The notes under the pieces are model-generated. The model had not been told where the DNA came from, ran no database searches, and saw only the letters and a list, made by a program, of their open reading frames with translations. DNA of 64,000 nucleotides from Callorhinus ursinus. Taxonomy: Eukaryota; Chordata; Mammalia; Carnivora; Otariidae. The translations under genes and the position numbers were made by a program. The stretch spans positions 59,066,391-59,130,390 of the forward strand of contig NW_020312828.1 of NCBI RefSeq assembly GCF_003265705.1. The letters run 5' to 3'. Positions 23,852 to 35,870 of this stretch are shown here, piece after piece (positions within the stretch are counted from its first letter, which is position 1; each line of letters begins with the position of its first letter).

Positions 23852-25454
23852 AAAGGAGCTAGAGAGGTTTTTCTTAATGACAGCTAAAAACAATCTTTCT
23901 GGAAACAAAAGTGAAAATGAGGTCCAAGAAGGGTTATAAAAAGAGGTGTGTCCCAGAATTTGCCTAGGGATAAGACACAATTTCCATCAGAATATAGAGC
24001 AGGTGGGATGTCAGGAATGGGGGTAGCTGCTGGCTAGAAAAGATACTAAGGCTTTAATAAGTCAGGTCCCCATGAAAAGAGCTGCTGGAGCTACTCTTGG
24101 CCCCTCTCCAGGAGGGTTCATGTTGTAGATTGGGATATATATTGGTCTCCAAAAAGAGAAAACAGGGATGGAAAACAGGAAAACAATAGCTCGTGTTTCA
24201 ACTGTACCTACTGCACATAACCCCCACATATTTTCAGTCAATTAACTAAAATAATGTTCTGCTTGTTGAGATTCCATTTCTTTTAATGGCCATCAAGTGG
24301 CAGTGTTTTGTACCCAAGAGGACAAATGTGAAAGAAGATGACCTAAGGTTATAACTTTGTAAAAATTACAGAAGGACACACATTTCTAAACTGAGAAATT
24401 GAAAGTCTGAGCCAGGTTTATCCAATCACCAAGGATAGGAAAATCCTCACATGTAACCGTGTACCATATGTAGCCCACATCTCCCATGTTTTAGCTAAGT
24501 AATATTCAGTCAGTTTGCCTGACCCCAATATCCTAAATAATATAAAATAATAAATATGTTTTACAGATAGATAATTGGATAATCTCTTATATGTCTTTTT
24601 AAAGCCCTTTTGCTTATTATTAATCCATATGCAGGACCATAGCATTTATAAAGTAGGAAATTCTGAAAACATTTTTATGGACAATCTGACATGGGCCCCA
24701 TTCTTCTTTCATTCATTTGACTTTACCCAAACACACACTCCACGCTGATAAAAATGTTTGGCTAGAAGATCTGGATATTTATTTGGACACGTGAATGCTT
24801 TCTAACTTACCACTATTTAGAAAGCTGAATTTTAAGTATCGATAGCTGTTGGCAAATGCTTTAACATGTGGATACCCTGAAAATACTTTACTCACCATGT
24901 CTAATCATTTCCCTTTCTTTTATTATGTAAATTACAGACAGACATAATGAGAAATAATCTGTAGGCATTAGAAAGAAAGACAATTCACTATTGAAAAAGA
25001 CTACAAATAGCACCTTGGAGGCCAATGGAATATACTAATAAAAGGAGTATCACCCTTTTGACCCCTGATGAATACATAATTGTGTTCTGATGGTTGCAGA
25101 AATTTAAATTACCTACATTTTGACAACAACAGTACCTAGCACCAAATACTTGATTTTTGTAACTCTTGGACTTTGTTAGCTTTTTTGATGAAATTCCACA
25201 GATACATATTTCTACCCATTGAAATTTAAGGAGAACAGTTTGTTTTTTCATAAATTAAGGGCCTTGGGAAGAGAAGCTACAATAAAATGGAAAAAGCACT
25301 AAATGAGAATTAAAAGGTGCACATTTTTGTCCTTGTTCTACTACTGGTATGCTCAATGGTCTTGGACAAAACACTCTGCTTCTTTTTCATCTTTTATGCT
25401 TTTAGTTTTTATATCTTCAATATTATATGTGAACAAAATATTATGGAAGTTAAA
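23852..25454. other. Unassigned sequence
   Basis: About 1.6 kb with no repeat or gene recognised. The frames at 24418-24645 (-) and 24988-25251 (-) have no identifiable domain. Confidence 0.4.
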
Positions 25455-25506
25455 AAAAGTAGGAGGAAGAGGCAGAGGAAGGGAAGAGGAGGGGGAAGAA
25501 GAATTA
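25455..25506. repeat. Purine-rich (GGA/GAA) tract
   Basis: About 50 bp almost entirely purine on the + strand. Confidence 0.85.
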
Positions 25507-25759
25507 TGAAGCACACAAATGCTCAATTTCTTCTATTTCTCAGATGACACCAAACTCTGGCAACAAGCAAAGTCCCTGATAATGTGAAAAGCGATGTCAT
25601 GCAGAGCACTTATGAAAGCAACATAAATATTATTTTTTACAATGTAATAATAAAAAAATTCTTTTTACAATAGAGATTGACTCCCTCCAAGATAACAGTA
25701 GGTAAGAGAGAGAGAGAAGGTAGGTGCAAATATAGATAGATCTGTGCATCTGGTGTTGA

Positions 25760-25935
25760 GAAAATGTTAGCAATTCCTGGCTAATGGCTTCTTTTTCCTT
25801 CTCTAGTTTCTAGATAAATGATTTTGAACAACATCTTTGAGTTTCAGTTTTCTCTTGTATGGACAGGATAATAGGAGAAAACACATTTGAAAGAGACCAA
25901 TACTCATTGTAGGTACTCAGTAACAGTATATTTCC
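25760..25935 (+). repeat. Possible MIR, sense
   Basis: 'atttttgaacaacatctttg'-type signal near 25820 ('gattttgaacaacatctttg'), 'agtttcagttttctcttgta', and 'tgtaggtactcagtaacagt' near 25907 match MIR/L2 landmarks weakly. Confidence 0.4.
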
Positions 25936-26224
25936 ATGGGAGAATAAAAGAAGAATTGTTTTTTTTTTTTTTAGATTCAAGCTGGGACAACAGCAGAATA
26001 AAAAGAGTTATCATGGGAGTCTTAATACACTGAGAGTGAATAGAGTTGCAAAAATATGAGGCAAGGATATTGAGGTAAATAGCATGAGTATACAGGATAA
26101 ATGGGCAACGGTGAAGTCTTTGCCAGGGCTTGATGCTATGTTGTAACGGGGCGGGGTCAGCAAGAGGAAGCACCCTGATCTAAAGCCATTTTCCATATTC
26201 TATAGTGGAGTTTTGGTTTTATCT

Positions 26225-26370
26225 TGTAAACATAAGCTCTCCAATATAGTAGCCACCAGCCACATGTGATTCTTGAGCACTTGCAATGTGGCCAGTGTGA
26301 CAGAGAAATTAAATTTATAATTTTATTTCATTTCAGTTAATTTAAAGTTGAAGCAATGTAAACTTTGTGT
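26225..26370 (+). mobile_element. hAT-like non-autonomous transposon fragment
   Basis: 'tctccaatatagtagccacc', 'agccacatgtgattcttgag', 'cacttgcaatgtggccagtg' and 'tttataattttatttcattt' match one half of a common mammalian MER-type hAT repeat (consensus tgtccaatacggtagccactagccacatgtggctattgagcacttgaaatgtggc). Only part of the element is preserved; the far inverted repeat is not evident. Confidence 0.6.
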
Positions 26371-28239
26371 TGTTGTCATCTTCAAAAATACATAAATATA
26401 ACAATGGGGCCTGGCAATTAAATGAGGTAAACAGAGATTAAGACATATAAGACCAGAAGAGAGTTTCAATAATGTGAGGATGGCAGTCTATGCAATGCTG
26501 TAGAAACATGATTGAAATGTTCTAATCACCTTCTCCATTAGCTTTGCTTGTTACTTCTCTAAACTATTGCAAAAACTTCTTAATTGCTTTCTCAGTCTTT
26601 AGGTTTCAACTCCTAGCAAGTCCATGACTGGCTTTCAGTCAATGAACCCTAAAATTATATGCAAAAAAATTTGTAGATACACATATATGTGCATTTTTGT
26701 GCATTCTTCTAGGAATAGGTGCCATCGTTTCTACTATATTGTAAATGGAGATACTACCCACCTCCCCACAAAAAGCAAACCAAATGTTATTGCCCTAGGA
26801 TCCATGTAAACTAAGAAACCCTGGTTAGAGAAGGCAAGAAATTACCACATAATCTTGGAGAATATCCATATTTATATGAGAAAAAAGTAATAAAGTAGAA
26901 GTATACTAAGCCCCCTCCCCAAAATACAGCTGAAAAATACATGGAAGTTTTTCATAAGTTTTTAACTTGAAATGAGTGTTATCTAGCCAAAGTACATCAT
27001 TGTTTGTGTGTACGGTTCCCATGAAAATATTTTTTAGATCATGCTCTTTCTTGAATATCTAAGATACAGTATCTGCTAATGTATCTGTATCTAGAAGTAA
27101 GATCTCCATTTTTAAATACCATTTCCTGCCCTGAAGCCGGGAAGTGTCTGGCTGGAACATCTGTGAGATAATTGGCTACTACTCAACAGCTATCTAGATG
27201 GCCTGGCGTCCTGGGAGTTGGAGCTGGTCATTTCAAAACAATGCACAGACTGAGTTGTACCCCCATGGGCAGCTGAGAATTTAAATGGATTTCACGTGCA
27301 GAGGTAGTATCACTTACCATTGAAGACTTATAACAAGAACAAGCTTCAGACCTGGGAAAATTAAAATTAAACAGAACAGATCTACTCATGATAAGCCAAG
27401 TCATAGCCTTATAACTACAACTCTAGCAAACTGTATGGATCGCTTTGGATTGACACAATGCACTCATCATAATGTATTCATTGAATAATTAGTCTAGATT
27501 GAAGAGAAGGTAACATAAGTTTTATTCAATACAGCTTTTTCCAGCATGCTTGCTCAAGCTTAAGAATCCAAAGAGGCAACATGTAGGTTTGTGACAAATC
27601 TTTACTGTGGTGTAGATTGCCCGGCAGTTGCTGAAAGAAGCACAGGTGTATGAAGGGGAGGTAAGGATTGAAGGGAGGAAACTTTAGTCTGGGAGCCTGC
27701 CCTACGATCTCAGAGCTTTACCCTTCAACCTGCCTTTCAGGAGACTGGACAAAAAGACATGGAATTCTCTTCCTTTCCTGCCTTTCTACGATTTGGTATC
27801 AGGACCCTTTACTAACAGAAAAACTGACATTGTGCATGGCTTGGGTCCTTGTTTAACTACCTTAAAGGTGAGCACTGTATCTTAATATTAGTTCTAGTTC
27901 AAGGGGTAGCTAAGTGTTTCATGTTTAACCATAAACTCAATCTAGTGACTTTTACTCTCACTTGGTCCCTGAAATTGAACTTCTCATCACTGACACAAAT
28001 CATAACAAGGAAGAAAATAAGTAAATAAGTTTTTAAAACATTTCAATATCAGACAACCATAAAAATTTCATAAAAATTTTATTGTTTCCACATGTTCATA
28101 TTTTCAACTAAAATATATATACATATTAAATTTACCTCCCACACTTATACATAAGCTCTTTATCCAAAATGCTGATTTTGTACAAATTACTTTAATTTGT
28201 TTAATCTAAGTCATAATATGTGAACTGCTGGTGGCAGTA
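26371..28239. other. Unassigned sequence
   Basis: About 1.9 kb in which I recognise no repeat family, RNA gene or coding exon. Short frames at 26624-26809 and 27668-27856 lack any feature. Confidence 0.4.
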
Positions 28240-28470
28240 ACCATTTACATTACTAGGCCCCACATTTATGAAAGTCACTGTGAAGGCATATTATAGACCC
28301 TATATTTCATCCTCACCACTAGTGATATCATTTCCCCTATATAACATATGAGAACAATTCAAGATTAACTATGCAGTCCAATGTTAAGTAGCAAATAAAT
28401 TACATAACCAAGATTTAAACAAAAATCTGTCTGAATCTCAACTCCCATGACCTTTTCATTTTGCAACTCC
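28240..28470 (-). repeat. MIR SINE, antisense, diverged
   Basis: 'atttcatcctcaccactagt', 'catttcccctatataacata', 'aataaattacataaccaaga' and 'gtctgaatctcaactcccat' follow the antisense MIR order (taatcctcacaac ... ttatccccattttacagatg ... cttgcccaaggtc ... gattcgaaccc). Confidence 0.55.
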
Positions 28471-29039
28471 TCCTTTCCTACTTCATGGACTGTTTTTCTC
28501 ATCTGTCATTTCTATAAGCAATTGAACGTTGCATATGATCTGAGCCTTATCTCTAGTGGTTACAAAAGAGCTCCCTTCATGGTCTTTGAACAAGACCTTT
28601 ACTGAATTACATAAGCATTGACTTTTATGGGGGAAAATGTTCATATCTACTAGCATTTGGAATTTCCCAATTTTTACATGACTAAGAAAGAATTTGGGAA
28701 AATAATTGGGAGAATTCGGAATTTCTCAATGAGTTCTTTTACTATAATGGTGACTAAAGATCATTCAGCTTCTGCTTGAATCTTTTCAGTGGCAGGAGAT
28801 CAATACATTAAAGACAATTCATTCCAATAAGGTGAATTTCTAGATTTTAGAAACTACCTATGGAATGAATAGTGTATATACTTTTATGATGCCAAAGCCT
28901 CAATTTTAATCTAGTCTTCTCACCTAAACTTCAGAACTGTATATCCAGACATCCAACTAATCCCTCCATATGCTTAGATTGTTCAGGAGCAATGAAAACT
29001 CAGCATATTTCAAAGTAAATCCATTTTCCTTCTCCATAC
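28471..29039. other. Unassigned sequence
   Basis: Nothing recognised. Confidence 0.4.
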
Positions 29040-29290
29040 CTGCTCTTCTTCCAGTGCTTCCTAACTCAGGAAACCTTTTTCCTATCTCCGAGAATGATAC
29101 CTTTATCCACATAGTTTCTCAAGACAAAAAATGCTGAGGTTATCTCTCATTTCTTAACACTCCCAAGAAAATGCCAAATCTTGTTGGTTCTACAAAATAA
29201 AAAGCCTTTGACTCTGTCTGCTCTCCATTTTTACTAATACCACCATAAATAATAAATCACTGATGGTTTTCTCAACCATCTCTTAATTGA
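29040..29290 (+). repeat. L2 LINE ORF2 end, sense fragment
   Basis: 'gccaaatcttgttggttcta' followed by 'caaaataaaaagcctttgac', 'actaataccaccataaataa' and 'ctcttaattgatttcctttc' follow the L2 consensus order (atcctgttggctctaccttcaaaatatatcc ... ccaccatcatctctcacctgg). It encodes only a scrambled trace of the LINE protein. Confidence 0.6.
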
Positions 29291-29593
29291 TTTCCTTTCA
29301 GGCTTTTGAAAATCTGTTGAGCACATAAATTTGAACCAAACAGATTGAAACCTGAAGCCAGAGGTAACTGTGACCAGGCCAGGACTCATTCCATGATTAT
29401 ATGAGCAACTTCCATGAGATCATGAGAAGTCAGTCACTAACTGGGACTATGCAGTAACAACAAATCCTAAGAACTGGTCAACTGAGTAGATCTTCCAGAA
29501 GTAGGACTGAGACACTTGGTACAGTGAGACCCCAGAATGTTTGGGTAATTCAGGGAAGAAGTGGGAGTCCATATATATATATATGTATATACT

Positions 29594-29790
29594 GGGGCAC
29601 CTGGGTGGATCAGTCAGTTAAGCATCTGCCTTCAGCTCAGGTCCTGATCCCAGGGTCCTGGGATGGAGCCCCACATCACCTCTCTGCTCAGCAGGGAGTC
29701 TGCCTCTCCCTCTCCCTCTGAACCCCCTCCCTGTTTGTGTGCTCACTCTCTCTCTCTGTTTCAAATAGATAAATAAAATCTTTAAAAAAA
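29594..29790 (+). repeat. Can-SINE, sense, inserted in an AT repeat
   Basis: Head ggggcacctgggtggatcag; tail aaatagataaataaaatc and A-run. The flanks are AT dinucleotide runs (29566-29592 and 29791-29806), so the target duplication is hidden in low-complexity sequence. Either the SINE landed in an existing AT repeat or a duplicated AT-rich target later expanded. Confidence 0.93.
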
Positions 29791-29806
29791 ATATATATAT
29801 ATATAT

Positions 29807-31817
29807 TGAATTTATTTTTAAAGGTAATGAAGCTTTGATTATGTAAATAATAACTGTAATAATATTAAATGTTCTATAGTAATTATTGTATCCCTAGTTA
29901 CTGAATCAGGGGAAATCATTTAAAATTAAATTTAAATTTAAATAATTTTCATTATTCTTGGATAACTATCCCATATTTACCATAGTAGCCCACCTTCAGG
30001 CTGCTCATAATGTAATAAAAAATAAACTACTATGTTTTTAATACTCACAGTAGAAGTTTCTGTTCTTTATAGCCAAACCAATCCTTAACCAATATACCTA
30101 CATTGGTCCCCTTATTTTTCTCCTATGTGAAATTATTTTCTTCTTATCTAAAGCATTTTATCTCACTTAATATAAACTAACAATTATCAGTCTTCCAATG
30201 CCCTACTATTATTTAGTCTACCATAATTTAAATGTCACATCACAGCAATCGTATCTTACTATGTTTTCAAAATTTTTAAATATTAACTTCTGAGGCTGAG
30301 ATATGACAGAAAGTAAAAAAACCAGGAAAATATATGAAAAAATAAAAAAAAAACAGAGGTATATACTGTGTAACTCCTTGGGAATTTTCTAATACAATAA
30401 ATTAAATAATAAGCCAATCTACTTTGTGTAGGGTTATTTAATGAGAGAAATGAATAGTCAATATGTACTTGAAATCTCCTATCTTGGTATTCACCTAATA
30501 TCAGTTGAATCCAATCTAGCAACCAATTATTTTGAAGTTAGTACTTACTAAATATATATTTAAGCATATTCATAAGGGAAACCCTTCCATTTGATTTGCA
30601 AAGAAAAAACATACACAATCTAGGACAAAATTCTATCAAACACAATTCTGTTTGAATTACACCTCTTTCTCCCAAAGAAGCATATTCTTTCATTCACCTC
30701 TTTTTAATGGGATTAATCAACTACTGCTACAGGATTTTGCAGCTGCATTATTTAAAAGTCTATTAATTTCAACTGAAATCAAAATAACAAGTCAATCCAT
30801 CTTTACCAGTGTCATTATCTTCATCTCCACTACTGCCAGAATAAGTCTTTATCACTAAAAGTGAGGATGGAAGAAAGGACTTTGTAAATATTTAGAAACC
30901 TATATTAAAACAATTGTTGAAAATCAATTATGCCCAAAGGCCACTGCACTGCACAACTCGGGAGGGCACCATTCATAGAGAATAGCCCTGCTAGGGTTCC
31001 AAACACATCACTCTTTCCTGTAATATCTTTTCTGCAAATCTGCTACAAAGAATTCCACAATTGACTTTTCTGTCTCACCATAGATGGATGTCTTCAGTGG
31101 TTGAGGTCATGTCTTTATCTTCGTATCATCATTGTTATGGTACACTGGTTGGCACAGAGTACACAAGCAGAGATGAAAGATTATTCTCTGAACTGAACCA
31201 TACTTCTGTCTGTATTTCAAAGCACCAACCAGAGAGCTAGTTTGGAGATTCTAGCTAGCATCACTATCTTTTATCTGATAAAGTTGACCAGGACCTAACG
31301 CACCACCTTAGTAAGTAAATACATGGAGTTTGGATAAAGGAAGGGAAGAGTTGCCAAACTTGCACTGGACCTAAAATCAACCCTGGGAACCCATGGAATG
31401 CAGGTGGTTTGAGCTGAACCTCCTTCAGATCCATAATCACACAGAGTCACTCAACATTCTAGTCAACCTTCCCTAAAATAGTTAATGCTCACCTCAAATT
31501 TGCACATCAATTCACCATATAGTTTTAACTTTTCAGTTAAACTTTTCTAACCCTCTCATTTTTTTGTTTTAGTTGCCAATTTACCAGTTGCCCACATAAG
31601 AAAAGCCTTCCACTCCTGCATCACTAAAACTCATGCAGCATTTCAAATTGGTAGTACTCGTCCGACAGCTCATGGTGAAAAATATTACCATATGCTCCAT
31701 ACAGTAATTTTAGGGAAAGAAATCATTGCTCTAATTTCTGACTTGATTTCTGAAAGGGCACTGAGGTTAAAAATAGGGAATATTGTTTTATTAAAATAGT
31801 CACCTTTACTACTGTAC
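29807..31817. other. Unassigned AT-rich sequence
   Basis: About 2 kb, strongly AT-rich to 30900 (self-complementary ATTTAAAT-type runs near 29920-29945). No repeat family or exon recognised. Frames at 30283-30522 (-) and 30652-30858 (+) lack domains. Confidence 0.4.
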
Positions 31818-31831
31818 ATAATGTCATAGTT

Positions 31832-32042
31832 ATTTTGTTTCTTTGTTTACTTATTTATTTATTTTTGAGAGAGAGAGAGAAAGAGAGAGACCATGCAGGG
31901 GCAGAAGGAGAGGGAGAGAGAGAATCCCAAACAGGTTCCATACCCAGCACGGAGCCCGAGGGGCTTGATCCCACAACTCCGAGATGACCTGAGCTGAAAC
32001 CGAGAATTGACTCTCAACTGATTGAGCCACCCAGATGCTCCG
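31832..32042 (-). repeat. Can-SINE, antisense, older copy
   Basis: T-rich tail, (GA)n block at 31868-31889, diverged body, antisense head '...attgagccacccagatgctc'. Perfect 14-bp target duplication ataatgtcatagtt at 31818-31831 and 32043-32056. Confidence 0.93.
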
Positions 32043-32492
32043 ATAATGTCATAGTTTTACATCTCTCTGCTCTCCCCACAACTGAGAAAACATTGTTCAT
32101 CCATTTTTTTTCCCCAAATGCAGTAATAGGAAGCAACCAAAAAAACATTTTAGAGAGTGTTTTTTTCCCTAGAGTGAGAGGAAAAGGGGGACTCATCGTG
32201 GATTCATACCTAAGCAATACAAAGTTTCAAGGTTCAAAGTTCCATGAAATTATGACGCCAGAACTGGAAAAGACTGATATGCGCTTATGGTAGTCACACT
32301 TTGACTGCTCTGGAGAGCAAGGGTATATGAGCGTTTCTTGTCATTAGGAACCATCAGTTGAGAAGTTCACTTTAAACTTGTAATCCCAACAGAGCGGGTA
32401 GGTTGCTGGTCACCCACATGGTTAAGAAAGAATCATATACAACAAACCAGGAGAGATACAGGTAAAAGTTCTCAGTTAAGAAACGTTTAAGA

Positions 32493-32690
32493 GGGGCGCC
32501 TGGGTGGCTCAGTCATTAAGCATCTGCCTTTGGCTCAGGTCATGATCCCAGGGTCCTGGGATCCAGCCCCGTGTCGGGCTCCCTGCTCAGCAGGAGGCCT
32601 GCTTCTCCCTCTCCCACTCCCCCTGCTTGTGTTCCATCTCCCGCTATGTTTCTCTCTGTCAAATAAATAAATAAAATCTTAAAAAAATAA
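32493..32690 (+). repeat. Can-SINE, sense (upstream of tandem pair)
   Basis: Head ggggcgcctgggtggctcag (near-consensus), tail aataaataaataaaatctta. Perfect 15-bp target duplication aagaaacgtttaaga at 32478-32492 and 32691-32705. Confidence 0.97.
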
Positions 32691-32705
32691 AAGAAACGTT
32701 TAAGA

Positions 32706-32898
32706 AGGGACGACTGGGTGGCTTAGTCAGTTAAGCGGCTGCCTTTGGCGCAGGTCATGATCCCAGGGTCTTGGGATCGAGCCCCACGTCGGGCTCCCTG
32801 CTCGGTGGGGAGTCTGTTTCTCCCTCTCCCTCTGCCGTTCCCCCTGCTTGTGCTCTATCTCTCTGTGTCAAACAAATAAAATCTTTAATAAGAAAAAA
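32706..32898 (+). repeat. Can-SINE, sense (downstream of tandem pair)
   Basis: Head agggacgactgggtggctta, tail acaaataaaatctttaataa and A-run. It starts exactly where the second copy of the preceding SINE's duplication ends, and is followed by a third, diverged copy of the same target (aaatgtttaaga at 32899-32910). The head is more diverged than its neighbour's. Confidence 0.95.
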
Positions 32899-32910
32899 AA
32901 ATGTTTAAGA

Positions 32911-34033
32911 AATCCCCAGAAAAGCCCTATGAAAATGCCACCTTTGAATATCCATCAACCCTAGAAAACACAAATGCCAGATCATAACAGTATCTGTCAA
33001 TTAAGAATATCCTGCCTCTTACCCCTCTTTGCCTTCAACCTTAAACTCAGAGGAACCAAAAGACAGCCTAAGATGGAATGGGGAAAGAGGTTAAGAGGAG
33101 ACACACAGAGGGAGAAATAGAGGTCATCCATAACCCTCTATCCTAGCATCCTGCCTAATGCAAGGCAGAGCTTGGGGAGGGTAAGTATTAAGTTTAAGAA
33201 TAGTTCATGATATTGAGTTTTATATGGTCTGGACATGTACTGGAATGAGATTATATGTTTGTCCAGCATTTACTGAAATTTTATGATCAGAAAATCACCA
33301 AAAAAGTAACTGAACATGCTCTAAATTTCTCTCAAGGTACAGAAAAGTATTTGCGCTGCTGAGAAAGTTTGAATAGGTCTTGAAAAAAAAAATGTTTTTG
33401 TTTTTTTCATGCTTCCTGTCAATTTCTATTCTTTCAACCTAATGATTTCAGTAATAGTGATGTTTAAAGGCATAGAGGTATCCAAGAATGAGTTCCTCCT
33501 GAGCAACTAGAAGTGGACCCATATAACTGAAACCTTTATAAAATTTGTCAAAGTTCAAAATTAAAGTATGTCTTTTATTGGGCTCTGATATGTCTGGAAA
33601 TATCTAGAAATCCAGACTAGCCTCACAAAGGATCCATATCTGTTCATAGCATGCACTATTGCTCCCCTAACTACCATATGCCATCCGATCCTCTAAACAG
33701 AATCCAATTTTTCCAGATATCCATCCCTCCTGAACATATCCCTATATTCATAGACAGCTGAACACCCCCCAAATTCCAGGTAAGTCCAAGCTAATAAGGG
33801 AAATCCAATTCCTTTGCCTATTACGGTTTAAGTTACCTAATTTGCTATGGGTTGTAAGGAATGGCCTTTTAGAGGAAAGAGTTCTGAGGAATATTTTCAG
33901 AATCTGGATATTGTTGTCTGTGAATACAGAAAACTGATTATCTTAATTCTCTGCTAGTGGTGGCCCATGCAAAATATGTCAATACTAGGTTCAGATAACT
34001 TTTTGGCTTACCTGTAAGTCTCGGGCTATCTAG
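32911..34033. other. Unassigned sequence
   Basis: No repeat family or coding signal recognised. Confidence 0.4.
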
Positions 34034-34534
34034 GTGACCATTTCTCTTTACATAGTTGACATATTTTATGTTACTGTTGCCAAATCAATTATTCCCAAAC
34101 TAAGAATGAGAAAACATGCAAGATCATGGAGAACGATCTCTCCCACCAGTATCAAAAAATTTGCTCCTTTAAAGTGGTCCAGAAGTAGGTCATGGGAGAC
34201 TGGCAGGGAGCCCTGGGAAATTTGTATTGACTATGTAACAACACCCATGGTTCAAGAAATGAAGAAATGTACACTGAAGTCAGAGAGCCAAATGTTCTCT
34301 TTCCATTTAGGAGAAACTATTTGGGAAAAACTTTGCCAGCTGGGAAAGTATTACTTCAAGTTATGGGAGTCAGTTGGTCATTGGCTATTCTCTGCACCAG
34401 TGGACATAATTTTTATATGGACTTTGACAAGGGTGATATCTGTGGCTGCAGATTGGTGGTCAAGAAAGCCAAACCAGGGCCTTCAGCATTGTTCCCAAGA
34501 CTCAGCTGCCAAGTGTAGGAGTGTAGAAAGCTAA
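34034..34534 (+). other. 166-codon open frame, function unknown
   Basis: The longest frame in the window not explained by a repeat I recognise. It starts MTISLYIVDIFYV and ends CSQDSAAKCRSVES. I see no signal peptide, repeat or known motif; the translation is rich in W, K, R and S. A second frame (34267-34518) overlaps it and is equally domainless. The region is somewhat less AT-rich than its surroundings, which lowers stop frequency. There is no upstream promoter or polyadenylation evidence. It may be chance, a decayed retrocopy or part of an unrecognised LTR. I do not call it a gene. Confidence 0.15.
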
Positions 34535-34597
34535 TATAGTCACTCATTCTAAGTTAGGGATATGTTAGACAAGTGAGATTGAAAGAAAATGAAGATG

Positions 34598-34811
34598 GGG
34601 CGCCGGGGTGGCTCAGTCAGTTAAGCAACCAACTCTTGATTTCAGCTCAGGTCATGATCTCAGGGTCATGAGATGGATCCCTGCATCAGGCTCCATGTTC
34701 AGCATGGAGTCTGCATGAGATTCTCTCTCTCCTTTTCCCTCTGCCCTTTCTCCCACTTGCATTCTCTCTCCCTCTTTCTCTCAATGAATAAAATCTTTAA
34801 AAAAAAAAAAA
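34598..34811 (+). repeat. Can-SINE, sense, older subtype
   Basis: Head ggggcgccggggtggctcag, but the anticodon-side region reads 'caactcttgatttcagctca' and 'gatctcagggtcatgagatg', nearer to tRNA-Lys than the younger copies. Approximate target duplication gaaaatgaagatg at 34585-34597 and gagaatgaggtg at 34812-34823. Confidence 0.93.
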
Positions 34812-35053
34812 GAGAATGAGGTGACGAAGTTTAGTCTTATAAACAATAGTGAGCTTGAACAACAGCGCATGTGTTTAGACTGAAAAGAACTCAAAGAAGG
34901 AACAGGGAGACAGAACTTAAGGAGAAGAGCAAAAACCTACAGGTCTTCATGAGAAAGGAAAACTGCGAATAACTGAATGAAAGAAATAAATGAATGTGCT
35001 TTGATTCTTACATTTTTTGTAAATTTAAATTTAATATTAGAATGTGGGAAATT

Positions 35054-35209
35054 GGGGTGCCTGGGGGGCTCAGGTCATGATTCCAGGGTCCTGGGATTGA
35101 GCCCCATGCCAGGTTCCCTGCTCAGTGCTTCTCCCTCTCCCTCTGCCCCAACCCCCACCCTGCTCATGCTCTCTATCTCAAATAAATAAATAAAATCTTA
35201 AAAAAAAAA
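35054..35209 (+). repeat. Can-SINE, sense, with internal deletion in the tRNA part
   Basis: Perfect 14-bp target duplication gaatgtgggaaatt at 35040-35053 and 35210-35223. The head ggggtgcctggggggctcag runs straight into gtcatgattcca: about 25-30 bp that normally separate two ggctcag motifs are missing. This removes sequence at the RNA polymerase III A-box side. The tail aataaataaataaaatctta is intact. Confidence 0.95.
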
Positions 35210-35223
35210 GAATGTGGGAAATT

Positions 35224-35751
35224 TTCTTTTATTGTATACAGATTCCTGTATGCTTGCAATACAGAAAATCATCTTAATATAATTTAATGGGTTCATTTTT
35301 ACTTTATGTACCATAAATTCTGATAAATGTTGGTTTCAGGTTCATATCAAGAAGAACAGAACATTTAGAATGCACAGCTGGATATACATACAGAATGGAA
35401 GGAAATTCTGACCAGTTACCAGTCACCTCGGGCACTCCCTCATACAGATAGTAATGGCCGTCATTATTCACATTTTTAGGAAGAAAGGTCACAATTCTTC
35501 ATGTGTCTTCTAGGTCTGAAGTCACACCGACAGGTGAGCAATGGCACAGATTTTACCCAAGTCCAGTGAACATATATGTGTTTATAGCTGAAAACCTAAG
35601 AGTGCCTAGTTAGGGAACACAAATTATCAAACTAATTTCTTTGGCTCCTGTTTACATCTATTGTGAAGCTATTATTTCATTTTATATTAGATATTTTCCT
35701 TTAAAATTCAATGATGCTAGTAAAATTATTACTGAAGACAGATTTATTTTG
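35224..35751. other. Unassigned sequence
   Basis: Nothing recognised. Confidence 0.4.
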
Positions 35752-35870
35752 TAACCAAGAAATCATTTTCTTGATAGCAGAGACTGAGTATAATCCAACT
35801 GTCTCTTCAGTATCTTACACTTAGTGGGTGCACAGTAAATGCATACCAATGTTTGATAAATAAGTAAACA
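35752..35870 (+). repeat. L2 LINE 3' end, sense
   Basis: 'gatagcagagactgagtata', 'gtctcttcagtatcttacac', 'ttagtgggtgcacagtaaat' and 'gcataccaatgtttgataaa' correspond to the L2 3' terminus (ggcagggact ... tatccccagc ... catagtaggcactcaataaatatttgttg). Confidence 0.65.
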
